Below, piece after piece: positions 11,376-23,892 of a stretch of 64,000 bases of DNA. The position numbers were made by a program, and so were the translations under genes. Under the pieces are notes generated by a model. That model worked only from the letters and a program-made list of their open reading frames with translations. It ran no database searches and was not told the DNA's origin. Source of the stretch: Solanum dulcamara. Taxonomy: Eukaryota; Streptophyta; Magnoliopsida; Solanales; Solanaceae. The number at the start of each line of letters is the position of its first letter. Position 1 is the first letter of the stretch. The stretch spans positions 71,656,144 through 71,720,143 of the forward strand of contig NC_077244.1 in NCBI RefSeq assembly GCF_947179165.1. The letters run 5' to 3'.

Positions 11376-12685
11376 TTAAGGTGTATTTGGTACGAGGGAA
11401 TTTTTTGAAAATATTTTTCAAAAAATATTTTTCTGAAAAATAAGTTGGTTTTTAATATATTTTTTTATGTTTGGTTGGTCAGCAGAAAATATTTTCTGAA
11501 TTACAATTCATAAATAAAAAATACTTTTTATATAATTCGACCCCGACCTCAACCCGAGACTCCGATCTCGACACCCGACTCTAACTCCCGATCCAACACA
11601 CTATCTCAACCCAAGACCCGATACTCGACACTCGACTCCGACCTTGAACCCAATCTAACCCGATCCAACCTCAATCCTGACTCTAATTCGACCCCACTGA
11701 GACCCCAATTCCAACCCTGACCCGAGATCTAATTTTGACCTTGACTCGAGACTTCGTCCTTAACCCTGACACCCCATTCGAGATCCGACCTCGACCCCAA
11801 CCCGAGTCTCGACCCCGACTCTAACACCCTATCCCGATCTCAGACCTTGACCCGATACCTTTACCCCGACCTTGACCCCAACCCTGATCCGAAATCTCGA
11901 CATCGATCCTCACCTGAGACCCCGACCCTAACACCCACCCTCAACCCAACATTCGATACCCGACCCGAGACCTCGACACCGACCCCAACACCAAACCTCG
12001 ACCCAACATCCAACACTTGACCAGAGACTCGACCCCAACCTCGACCCAAGACTCCGACCCAATATTTGAGATTCGACACCACCTCTAATTTCGATCCGAG
12101 ACCCGACGCCAACCCTTACTCCAATCTGAGATCAATACCCAACCCTGACGCTAACCCAAGATTCAACACCCCGACCTCGACCTCGACTCTCGATTCGAGA
12201 CCCGATTTGAAATTCGACCTGAGACCTCAACCCTGATCTTGACTCCCTACTAGACCTCGATTCGAGACCCCACCCTGATCCCGATTGCCAACCTCGACCT
12301 CGATCGAGGCCCGACATCAACACTCAACTTTTAATTCTTGACTCTCGATCCAAGACTCCAATCCGAGATTCGACTCCGATTCTCAATCCAAAATACGACC
12401 TCTAAATCTAACTTGATATCCGACCCCAAATCAATTCGGAACTTGAGGTTAGTATTGTAACTCGATATCTGATACTTAAGTTAGGATTGAAAGTTGAGGT
12501 ATGAGGTTTAAAATGGTTTTGGAAAATGTTTTCCTTACTTTTTTAAGGAAAGTCATTTTCCTTGAATTTGAGAAAAATAAATTAATTTAGAAAACATTTT
12601 CCTAAATATTTAAGTCAACTAAACATGAGAAAATTGAAAAATATATTTTGGAAAACGTTTTACTTCATACCAAACACACCCTTAA
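11376..12685. mobile_element. Foldback/TIR element with a degenerate GACCC-CGAGAC minisatellite core
   Basis: The left end reads TTAAGGTGTATTTGGTACG. The reverse complement of the right end reads TTAAGGGTGTGTTTGGTATG, so these are terminal inverted repeats. Both ends continue into related gaaaata/ggaaaat-rich subterminal sequence. Flanking TTA/TAA would fit a 3 bp PIF/Harbinger-type duplication, although the superfamily is unproven. The interior 11535-12420 is a long array of degenerate short units (gaccccgacc, cgagactccgac, ctcgaccc) unlike anything else in the window. At 12425-12500 the strand asymmetry flips to ttgaggt/gttagg words. Open frames of 83 and 63 codons on the minus strand only translate the repeat into Gly/Val/Ser/Arg. 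Confidence 0.7.
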
Positions 12686-13135
12686 TATTCAGTATTTGCA
12701 TTCAATTAATTTTAAAAAAAATTAATTATAAAATTTTACTTTTAGAAATAAAATATTTTTTATTAATTATAATTTTATTTAGATTTACGCTCAAAATTTC
12801 TAATTAAGAAGGCCGAAGAACTTGTCATTTCAGGACAATTTTTAGTGGTAGACATGTACTATTGTTATTATTATCTATGTTTGTACCTTATGTTACTAAT
12901 GTTAAGCCAATTTCGTTGACAATTCTTTGGTTTATTTTTATTTATTCATTGTATTAAAAATATATATATCTAATTTTACTTGTTTAATTTAAAAAAAATT
13001 AAAAGATAATTACTATTTTAAACTTATTTATCCTTATAATCATTAAGTATTATTCATTTTCAATATTTAAATGATTTATAATGATTAATGTTGATAAAGT
13101 AAAGTTATTATTTTATTTATTATTTTTTAAGAGTG
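12686..13135. other. AT-rich intergenic sequence, nothing recognised
   Basis: No open frame, repeat end or RNA gene was recognised between the foldback element and the SINE. Confidence 0.5.
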
Positions 13136-13372
13136 TGACGGACAAATGAGGCTTGCTTAAGTGATTGAACACCTTCACTATCAACCAATAGATGAGGGTT
13201 CGAGTCACTTTGAAGGATACACGAGAACACTAAACACTAGATGATTTCTTTTTATGTGATCTAACTTTAATACACAAAGCTACCTGGTACACAATTCCAG
13301 TGGGAGGTTACATATGTTACATTGAATTGGTTAAGATACAAGTATGCTGATCCGAACATTAAAATTATCAAC
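13136..13372 (+). mobile_element. tRNA-derived SINE (Solanaceae type, diverged)
   Basis: The 5' part has a tRNA-like layout, with box A-like sequence near 13150-13170 and box B gggttcgagtcac near 13197-13209. The body has the pattern agctacctggtac ... gtgggaggttacat ... ttggttaagatacaagt. It ends with attatcaacaacaacaa. This order matches nightshade SINEs as I know them. No clean target duplication was found. Confidence 0.6.
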
Positions 13373-16300
13373 AACAACAATAAAAAAAGTATTTAACTTT
13401 TTTAATTTCAAAGTAGGCCATCAATATTTTTGGTGTATCTTGGATCGGTAGTGACGAGATATATTTTATTTATTTTAGGTCTATACCAAGCTTTTAATAA
13501 ACAGATCTGGTTCTTTGTTTAATTAAAAAAAGCAAAATATAAATAATGTGACACAATATTAGTGACAACAAATCCTAGAATTAGTCTTCAAAGTTGCTAG
13601 CCATATATGTATGGAAAGGACAAAATATGCATCGGCCTAATTTAACGGTTATGAAGACAAAATGTTTGAAAAACTTTTCCTATCAAATTAAACACCATAT
13701 TTTATTGTGATTTTTTAATAATAAAAAAAGAATTTGAACATTTTGCCCTTTCATTGAGCTTAAAATAGCATTACTTATTCTGCTTTTTAGTAAGTTATCT
13801 TGTATTTTGCCCTCAATTTTAAGGGAGCTACAAATCAATTAGTATGTTCACCTAACTTTGGTTTTATGATTATACGTAAACTATCAAATATTTTTTTGAT
13901 ATTTCATATGTAATATTTAAAATATTATATATATGAGATGTAGTAAAAAATTAGTGAATAAGAGGTTAGTCAATGGAACTTTCTATATATGTTGTCAATT
14001 AGGTCCTTCATTATTATTATTATATCATTAAAGATTGTACTAGTAAGTATTTTTTTATTCTTAATTATAGATTTATAGTTCGTATTCTAAATATAGAATC
14101 GTCTTTGATATTGGTAGGAAGCACTTTACATTCTAAAATAAATTTTTCGACATGAATCTAAATTAATCGACTCCAAAATAGATACTGAAGAACTGATGGA
14201 ATACTTGAAAAAATGAAGAAGGAAGAAGTCGTTCACTATAATTATACTTTTTATGTAGTCATTAATTCTCTTCTACTGTTTGTTTACCTAACTATCAAAT
14301 AATATTTTGATATTTCATATGTATTATTTAAATTTTTGTTATTTATAAATCATCTCGTAAAGGCGAAAAATTGATTGTAGTGAAGAGTTTAGACACTAGC
14401 ACTAGAAATAGTTCTTTATTTAAGTTTATTACATGGTACCAAGTGGGACAAAAAAAATCATTGTTTTGAATTTCCAAAGGATCTAAAAACTAATTAAATT
14501 AAGGTTGGGTGGGGGTGGGGATGGGGAGAGGAGTTTCATCCACAAGAATTAACAAGAAAAGGTCCTTTTTTTGATACATATATGTAAGAAAAGTCTTTTG
14601 TGAGCTTACGTGAAATATACATTTATTGGAGTTTCAAAGAAGAGTCTAAAGATAGAAATATATAATAAGGTTGGAGCTGGTATATGCTAAATGGGGTCAA
14701 AAAAGTAAAAATATTAAAAGGAAAGGTTGGTCTGTAATGTGATCAATGACCAATATGGATTAATTCGCGGTTAGATTATTGAGATTTCTCTTTCCTTAAT
14801 CAAATTTTAAATTTGAACTCTTGAAAATGTAAAAGTCCTACATTAATTATTCTGTATTATTGTTGGAAACTTGGAATATATGTGTAGTCAGCCCTAGCAT
14901 TAACACAAAAAAGCAACTGGGAATAAAGTTAGCATTAATAATTAGATTCTAATTTACAGGAGATTTGGATTTATTAATTTGATTCTTATTCACTTGGCCT
15001 TGCCTTTGTCTTTATTTCTTACACCATAGATGTACAGATAACTACAATTAATAATTAACAATTACTCTTGATTTATTTAGACAGACACCAACTAGCAATT
15101 TTTAGCACTAATTTGAATTAGGACATGTATACAAGTAGTGAGTGTTTGATTGTGTTTAATTGTGTAATTTGAAAAAAAAAATAGCTTTCATTTTTAAAGT
15201 GAAAAATGATTTTTGAAAATTCGGAAGTTCATCTCCGAAAAAAAGTAAAAAAAAATCATGGCCAAATAGTATCCCCATCCCATTATTCTTTTTTACTAAG
15301 AATCGAAGACGTAGCACTACTTAGTAGTAGTATCCTCATCCCATTATTCTTTTTTACTAAGAATCAAAGATGTAGTAATATTTAGTAGTAACTCTTTAAA
15401 CTTCGATATTTTATTTGAGATATTTAAAATCACTATATTTAATGACATTTTAGTACTTTTATACATATTTCTTCTAATTTATAAGAAACAAAAAAAATAT
15501 TTTTTTAATTTTTTTTTAATTTTTTTGTTCAATCAAATTAAGATAAATAAATAATATAAGAGTACCTAATATTTTGTGACAACAAAATGTGAACGTACAT
15601 AGTATTATATTGAGTCAAAAAAATAAAGATTATGTTGGCAATCACTATCAAATAACTACATCCATTCCACCAAATAAGGTAATTTGTATGGAAAATAATA
15701 ATATTAGGTCTAGCTAATTCAAAGATAAATCGTAAAGTGAGAATTTTTCAAAATCATATACAATAACCTCCCTTAACCAACAAATGGGACATTTAACACC
15801 TCCTCCCTCTTCTCCGCAAAAGAAATTAAGCTTTGAACTCGACTCAAATTTAAAAGCTACCGCATAAGGTAAGTATTAACCAAATTAAACATATATAATT
15901 AATGAAACAAAAACTTATTCTTACTTATAGACTATATAGTATTATTAATATGGAGATCAAGTCAAGCCTCCAACTACCTTTTCATTTACTTTGTTCTTTG
16001 AATAATTAGGTTAGTAGGAAGGAAATTTCAACAAAAGAAAAGTATTGAAAACGAATGCAAATTAAATTGAAGAATTGATAAAAGGCTAAAACTTAAATTA
16101 CATAAAACGAAAATTAAACAAGTTCTTGACCAAGTTGTTCTTTATGGGGTTTAAAGGACAAGAAAGAAGACATAGGACATGTGATGTGGCACATGTACCT
16201 AATCAATTGACAAAACTATGCTATTTGGCCGACTTTTTTCGATAACCAAAGGCCATAATTCAGCTAATAAGAGTTTGTGGCGGAATAATAAATATTTTTT

Positions 16301-19203
16301 TAATTTTTAATTAAAAATTTTAAATTTAAATTCTATCATTTTCGAAGTCATCTTTGTTATAGATCATATTTTATTTTTTAATATAAATTTTTTCGAATGA
16401 AAACTTAAATTTAATGTGAATATCGAAGCAAAAAGGTCATAATTCAAACATCAAACCTTCGGTATTAAAAAACATATCACATGATGACTGTCCCATTTTC
16501 CAAGAAATGGTACCATCCGTACTATACCGTAACACCTCATATACTTCAATTACTTATAAATTAAGAATCATATATATGGCCAAAAAAATATATTTTTTTA
16601 AGAGTTCTTGCAACCTTTCAATGTTTTCTTGATTGAACTTTCTAACAGTTTGTTTTACAACTAGCAGTAGACAGAAGTGATGGCCAGGGTGTTAAAATGA
16701 ACTATCAAAAAATTGAATCAAATCAAATTAAAATTAATTAAATCAAACTGATATAAAAAGGTGACGTATTCTTTGACTTATTGATTTGGCTAGGGTATGT
16801 TAAATTGAAAAGGTTGGACCATGTTTAATTTTGGTTTTGTATTTACTAGGCGTGCGCATCCGATGCAACTCATCATTTAATTAAATGCATTGAATATCCG
16901 ATCATTTTAAAAATGGATCAAATATGAGTCACTCCATATATATTAAGGATACTTACGGTAGATGGTCATTCAATCATTTTAATTATCAAAAAAATAATTA
17001 TTTAGTATATATTTAATGTATAAAATGTATCATAATATATATTCAGTGTATAAGTAATCTATATTGTATAGGCAATATATATTTTTATGACTTTTGCAAC
17101 CTATATTTTATAATTCATGATATATTTTCTATGATTTTAGGCTATTTTTTTATGTAAATAAAGCATGGATATATTTGTTATAAACTAATTAATTTTATTG
17201 TATATATTTGAAATTGATGCGAAGAATCGATAATCCATATTATTCATCTTGTATCAGATTGTTAATTTGAAGTACAACTCAATGTATGATTAAATGACAA
17301 ACAATGAATTTGTTATTCAAGTTAATTGCTCTGTAGATTGCACTAGTTGATCTTTATTACTATAATTTCTGGATGGAAAAAAATCATGGGTATCGAGATC
17401 CGCTATCCACCAACTGTATTCTCCTTAAAGTATATAACGGATTGTTTGATAGCTAGTTTAAGTTGCACTTAATATATAAATAACTTTATTATTTATGTAT
17501 TCATTTTATAATATGTTTAATTTGTAATTAGGATAAAAGTTGTTAATGAATTAATTTTATACGGTGTTTGATTGAATTTTTTGTAATTTTATATTAGTAA
17601 TATTTACATAATTTATGGAGAAATTTATGTATACTTTATGTGGGATAAAAGGTCGAATAAGTTATGTGGGTATTCGTTATATATGTATTAAAATAATAAA
17701 TTACACCTTTACCCCTATCAATTTACTTTTTAAATGTATATTAATTTACAACAAATTAAATAATCAATAAATGTAAAAAAAAAAAAAAATCACTATCAGC
17801 TTTTCTTCGGATTTTTTGCCTTGTTAATTCCTTAATTATTTTTAGTGTCTTTGCTCATTTTTTTGTTAATTATTTTCTTTGGCGGTAAGGTAGTTGCTGT
17901 TAATTGTTTTCTTGTTAATTTAGTTAATTTTTTTGCTTAGTTTCTCTACAACTCACTATCAATACATTTATTGATTTATTTTTAGTTATTAGTTTCTCTA
18001 ACATATGTGATTTTGATTTATTTGGAAATATGTTTTTCATAGGTATCAAAAATAATTATTCACATGTAGAATCTCAACAAAAATTACCTAAAATTAAATA
18101 AAAACAAAAGCTAAAAACCATACAACTTGTATGGTTCTGAATGATTTCATTTGTTCAATTTTCATGTATTTTCAATCATGCAAGTGGGCTATGATTTGCC
18201 ACTAGTTTTATCATTTATTTGTTTTATTTTGTGGGCAATGGCCAGCAGGACGAGTCTTTTTATTCATTTGTTACTTAGTGATATCCAGTCGGCGGTATAG
18301 CACAACTTAGACAAATATATTAAAATTAATCTATTCTTTTCGTTAGAAAAAACTTGTATAGCATTTTTCTTATAATTTTGTAATATATAAATTTTACTTA
18401 TAATAGATTGAGTTGATTATTTAACTTTAAAAGATTAGTTAAATTATGACAGTTAAATATAATACAAGTTAGTTACAATTTCAAACGGATAGTTATAAGT
18501 TAGTGCTTTGTCATAAACGATTTTCTTACACTATGAATATATAGTTGAACTTGTGATATACTTATATATATAGCAGGTTAACAATTATTATATAAAAATT
18601 TAGTTGTAATTAACTTATAAATAATCTAATAATTGTGAAAGTATTTTTAAGGTATCACACCTAAAACTTATAGAATATTTAAAAGAAGATTGGATTGGGG
18701 GATGTATTCACATGGAGTGGGGTCATGGAGATAGAAATAATTGCTTGGAATCAGAAACACATGCTATTGCTTTTAAGTTCTCAACAGTATGTCTACTCTA
18801 TTTATTACAGCTGACCACTATTCATTCATTTATTATCATTTCACAACTCAATAAGTGGTTCTACTTCCCAAACTAAGTTCATGTTCAAGCTATAGAACAG
18901 AGTGGTGCAACAACCAGGTTGAGTTGCTTCTCTCTTAATAGGATATTTTAATTTCTTAGTTTTGGGTAATGAAATTTTTTTAATGGGAAGCACTCTTCTC
19001 TAATAGATCCTATGCAATATGAATCCGAATTAATTGAGCTTTAATTTTTTTTAAAAAAAATGTTCAAGAGAGAAAATAATCGGCAATATACTTCAATTGT
19101 CTAAGAATGATGGGCTTCGAACGACATATAATATAACAAAAACAACTAATAATTAGCGGCAATAAATATACATATTAATAAAAACCTTTATCGGCATTAG
19201 TTA
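13373..19203. other. Long gene-poor intergenic block
   Basis: About 5.8 kb of AT-rich DNA without a supportable gene. It holds a 61 bp direct duplication (15270-15391). There is possible MITE sequence at 17435-17700 (gtttgatagctag ... ggtgtttgattg with tgtataaata-like words, resembling the element at 25025-25532). A less AT-rich patch lies at 18690-18960 whose nature I could not determine. The remainder shows nothing recognisable. Confidence 0.45.
15270..15391. repeat. 61 bp tandem duplication
   Basis: Two copies start at 15270 and 15331 and share tcatcccattattctttt, tactaagaatc and ttagtagta. Differences are few, so the duplication is fairly recent. Confidence 0.85.
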
Positions 19204-19487
19204 CTTCCTCCGTCTTATATTAGATAGATACTTTTTATTTTATACGGTGATTAAAAAATCATTAATAGATTGATTAGATTTACTATTTTTTCCTTTGTTC
19301 ATATCTATTAGTCTCTAGAAAAAAAGAAATTTTGGGTCTTTAAAATTTGTTAAACTTTCAATGGTCATACTAATTGTAAGGGTAAAATGGAATAAATTAA
19401 TTAATTCTATCCTGATTTAGTAAGTGCTCAAGTAATATATGACAAATATTTATAGTAAGATGTCCATCTAATATGAAGCAGATTGTC
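19204..19487. mobile_element. Stowaway-like MITE, right end eroded
   Basis: It begins after TA with CTTCCTCCGTCTTATATTAG. The right side carries ccatctaatatgaagcaga, an imperfect complement. The right boundary is approximate and no TA duplication is certain. Confidence 0.4.
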
Positions 19488-22311
19488 ATTTAATTTAATG
19501 TTGCTATAGGCTTCAGGGACACTTACAAAGAGTGTTAAGTGTCACTAAAAATACATGTTTAGCGGCAATTAAGTTATTGTTGTTAATTAATTTTCGTTAA
19601 AGATTATTTTTTGTGTGTAGTGATATAAGAACTAAAGCATCTATTTTGTTTGTGCATTATATAAATTACACGTAAATTTTTATTTTTCAAATATAAAACA
19701 TATGTATACATAGTTAGCAATTTTGGAAGGGAAAAAAAAATACTAACTTGGCGAAACAATGAGGAAGTTCGCTTCACTCTCCTTTAAAAGACTCAAAAAA
19801 TAATAGTAGTGTTCTATGTCCATGAGACGAAAATAATTAATGAAGTCATTATTTGCAGGTTAGTTTGACAAGTATTTCAAGTGAAAAAATTAATTTTATT
19901 CGAAAAGTTCATGACCGACACAACTCTTTCAAATACTTTTTCAACTTCAACAAGCAATGGAATGACAAGTTAGATCCCCTTTGTTTTTTGTCCTTACATT
20001 TGTTTTGCTGGACCTTAGAAATATACCAAATGAAATTTGAACATCTTAAGGTAAAAGAAGTTGGCTACGTTCTTAATTACTATTCAATATGCACGTAAAC
20101 ACGGTTTGGGACTATTTAGTTTAGTGGAACGTCACAAAAAGATATGACGGTCTACTTTTCACATCTCCAAGATTTGATTGTACATTTGGAACGTAACCAT
20201 CACCTATTCAATATATATTGCCTTATTGGGAGTGGGAATATTAATGAAGTTCGTTCTATCATTTATGCAAAGACAGATTCAATTGAAGTTGATTTTCCCT
20301 CAATAAAGTCACTTACTTTTGATTCACTATCGTTAAAATTACTCTATTAGAAAGCATTTTTATCTAGTAAAACCGAAAATCACAACCTCATTTATTTAAA
20401 CTTGAGATAAATAATATAAGTATCAATAATCATATGTGTTACATATACTAATTAAAGGTTTATCACAATTTAATAGGGCTAATACCCAGTTTGTCCAGTG
20501 AGCTTCTCCTACACCGTGGTAGCTAAAGTACAGCTTTCTCGCTTAATATCAATTTGACAAGAGTAGGAAGAATCCGAGAACACCGCTAAGATTGCAAAAA
20601 ATTCGAAAAAAATTGTAGTGAAAAAGCCTTTAGGTTGAATAAAGATTTTCTTATCATGGAAAATATTTTCTCCAGAGAGAAACTATGCAACACTCAACTT
20701 AATTTTTATTCTAACTTTTTTGTGGTTTTTCTTTATGGGGAAAAGATTTGGGAATAAATTTTTTTTGTGTTCAATTAATCTATGCCAAGTAAAGTCCTAA
20801 GGAACTTGTCGTCGATGTGTACCCGAAATAACAAAACTGCTTTGACACTATTAATCATGTTTGTCTATTGGAACGAATTAAATGATTGGATCGAGGGACA
20901 CTATTATAAACAGACATACTACCAAAAAAAAAATAGTATCGCACTAACGAAAGTCTATATGAAATCCCACGTTATGAAATTTCACTGGATTGTTATTGTT
21001 ATAGTATTGAAAAAAAAAATCTCAAAAATATATATAATGTGATGCATTTTAATCTAGTTAATAAGTTGAATAAATTAAGGAATCTTAAAATAGTTACGAA
21101 AACAATGTAATAAGTGAAAATAATAGAACTTAAAGAAAGGCCATGAAAATTTAAAAATTAAAATTAAACCATAAAAATAAGATATATCTTGGTTAAACAA
21201 CTGTTTACTTTGATCTTTGGTAATCATGTTCTACCCCAATTTTTATGTCAAAATCTTGTCTTTTTTCTTTGTGTTCTTGCACACTCAAATACTTCATGAT
21301 ATTCATGTCAAAAATACTTCATTTCAAAATTCCCTCCATTTTCGATATTGTACGACATTCAAAATTTCCTGTCGTATTAATTTTTTTTCTATTATATATA
21401 AAAGGTTTTCCTCCAGATTTGATTATAAAAAGTTACTAGTAAATTTGCTGAATATTCATTTTATACGCTCTAAAATCAACTTTTTAAGAAGATGTCTATA
21501 TTTTCTTTTCTTTTTTTTCTTCTTCATATTTTTTATGTACCGTAATATCCTTGAAAAACATTAAGTGTTTAACTTTACATAGTAACATTATTACTAAATC
21601 TTTATACTAGCAACTATTAATTCAAGTTAATAAGATATTGATAATTTGTTTTCAATTCAATATGTTGGATAATGTTATGCAAAATTTTATTTACAATAGT
21701 ATAAAATGTAAGTAGTTTAATTCAAAATTCTAAAATATTATATCTAATATAAAGACTAAACAATTTTATTATATAGTTTTTTTTTAATCTAAATTTTAAA
21801 TTATTTAAGTAAAAATAAAATAATAAAGTTCATTAACTAAATAATTTGGAAACTCCAATTTTTGGGCGCGTAAAGCAAAGGCCTTATTAACCTCCCTTAA
21901 ACCACCCCCTACCTCGTACAAATACGGGTTTACATCCAATCTAGCTCCCCTGGTGCCCTTTACTACACCAGGTACTAAATCACAATAAGTAATCAATCTT
22001 ATTATAATAGCCATCGTTCTAATAACATTTCATTATAATATTTTAATTTTATATAACAATAATGGCATCATTATTGTAGTTTACTTCTCGTAAAACTACC
22101 CCTCTATAACAGTTATATTCAAATATTGTATAATAATATTTTATAAGAAATATTAGGTATAAAATAAAATATTAAAATATTTATGGTTATCATCATGTAC
22201 GTAGTAAATTTTAAGTACAAATATCTAAAAGAAAAATTATATTTAAATAGTGTCCATCAGTTATGACCCTAACTTCACGAAGAAAGATTACCGATGTTTG
22301 TCTTTTTTACA
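19488..22311. other. AT-rich intergenic sequence with no convincing gene
   Basis: Open frames of 60-115 codons here (for example 19853-20098, 20144-20350, 20782-21042, 21217-21564) are rich in Phe, Ile, Lys and Tyr. They overlap one another in different frames, lack splice context and resemble no family I know, so I treat them as chance. Low-complexity TTTTC runs occur at 21500-21530. Confidence 0.45.
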
Positions 22312-22319
22312 CTCAATAC

Positions 22320-23171
22320 CAGTGTTTTAAAAGGCGGGGGCGTAAGACGAGTCGTTTTATGTAGTATGGGGCGAGACGTAATCCCGAGACATGAGACTTA
22401 AGTCCATGGATCTACGGGGCGTACCTCTCATGTATATTCAATTCTATAATTTTATTACTTAGAAATAAGTAAAAGCAAAACTTTTAATGATTTTACAAAT
22501 AAATTTTAATAAATAACCAATAATATAGAAAAAAAATATCATAATTGTTATTTGAGAAAGGTATTCATAATTAATAATATACAAAAAAACTATTATAATT
22601 ACTATTATAAAAATAGCCAAAATAATCTTTAAGATTAAATTATCATTCATCTTCACATTTACTAGTTTTTCTCATCCTCAATTAATATTTGCATTAATTA
22701 TTTTTTATATATTTAAAAGAAGAACAGAGATAAAAAGTGCAAGAGTAATGACAAAAAATAAATAAAGTTGTCTCAGAAACATAATGTTATAAAAGATCTA
22801 TCCTATCAATTTCACACATGATTATCTAAAAAATTATTTATAGTAATGTCATTTTCTATACGAGTTAATTTATACATTTTAGAATAAATCACTAAAACCT
22901 GGAAAACATGATAACATAAAATATAAATATCGTTACACCAATAATAAAAAAATATGATTTAAAGCAAAAATTGATTAAAATAAAATAAAAAATAATAATA
23001 ACGCCCGAGGCTTATGTTTTTAAGCCCAGGACTTGCGTTTTTGTGCCTGGAGCTTAAGCTCCAGATTCTAGAACTAACGCCCTATGGATCTACGTCTTCT
23101 ATTTGCATCCCGAAGCGTTTTTGATACGCCCCACCCCGAAACTCGCCCCGAAAACGTTTTTTAAAACACTA
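22320..23171. mobile_element. hAT-like non-autonomous element (852 bp) with 8 bp target duplication
   Basis: The left end is CAGTGTTTTAAAA and the right end TTTTAAAACACTA, forming terminal inverted repeats that extend into GC-rich ggcggggg / ccccgaaaacg stretches. CTCAATAC is directly repeated at 22312-22319 and 23172-23179, an exact 8 bp duplication as hAT transposases make. The interior is non-coding. GC-rich subterminal zones at 22335-22430 and 23000-23160 flank an AT-rich middle. Confidence 0.85.
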
Positions 23172-23179
23172 CTCAATAC

Positions 23180-23892
23180 TCTTTCAGTCTTTCTAATTTT
23201 GCATTCAGCTAAATGAGATCTAAATAACAAATGTCGGTATACATATATAACACCACCTCAATACAACAATCATAAAACTTTTAGACAAACGCTACAACTA
23301 TAGATAGGTTTGAGTGTAATACCCCCAATAAAAGGAAAACAAACGGAAACAGATTAACTAAAAAATAGTGCTGCATAAGAAGAATGGATTTTGTAATAAA
23401 TTAAAAATGTCTATAATCTGCTATCACTTTTCAGTACATGATGCGGGGAAAAGAAGAAAAGAGACGGAGGGATTTTCTAAAGGGAGAAAAGCATAAATCT
23501 TGCTCCTAGTCAACATATAATGAACATAATCAACATTGAACCAACTAAATGCAAGATCCTAGTGCATTTGTGTCTTGATCAGACCTAAAATCACAAGCAA
23601 CAGAAGAGAAGAGCTTTGCATTAACGTCATCTACATTTTATCGACCAAATAATGTGGAGGGATATATCCCGACCAATGAAAAAATTAATCCCACCACCAC
23701 CCGAACTCCACAAAAAAAATTCCGTTATCCCCAAAACATTGAGACTACTAGACCTTCCTAGTATTCACAGTTCCAATTGCAACCGATAAGCATGTCCTAT
23801 ATTTACATCCAACATCTGCACTATCTTGCACTATCTACCTGTGTTCATATGGTCACCCCTGGTAATCTGAATACGTATGTTCATATGGTCGG
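23180..23892 (-). other. Downstream (3' UTR) region of the J-protein gene
   Basis: About 700 bp between the hAT-like element and the J-protein stop codon. The part next to the stop probably includes the 3' UTR. A short direct repeat, tgttcatatggtc plus gtcacccctgg (23851-23902), overlaps the stop-codon region. Confidence 0.4.

Noticed and set aside
11861..12323. Minus-strand frames of 83 and 63 codons rich in Gly, Val, Ser and Arg
   Set aside because: They only translate the minisatellite core of the foldback element; the frame reflects the repeat, not selection.
19853..21564. Cluster of 60-115 codon frames that could suggest a multi-exon gene
   Set aside because: They overlap in different frames, are AT-driven in composition and have no recognisable domain or consistent splice sites.
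21805..22014. 69-codon minus-strand frame
   Set aside because: Its composition is less biased than that of its neighbours, but it has no known domain and no exons to join to.
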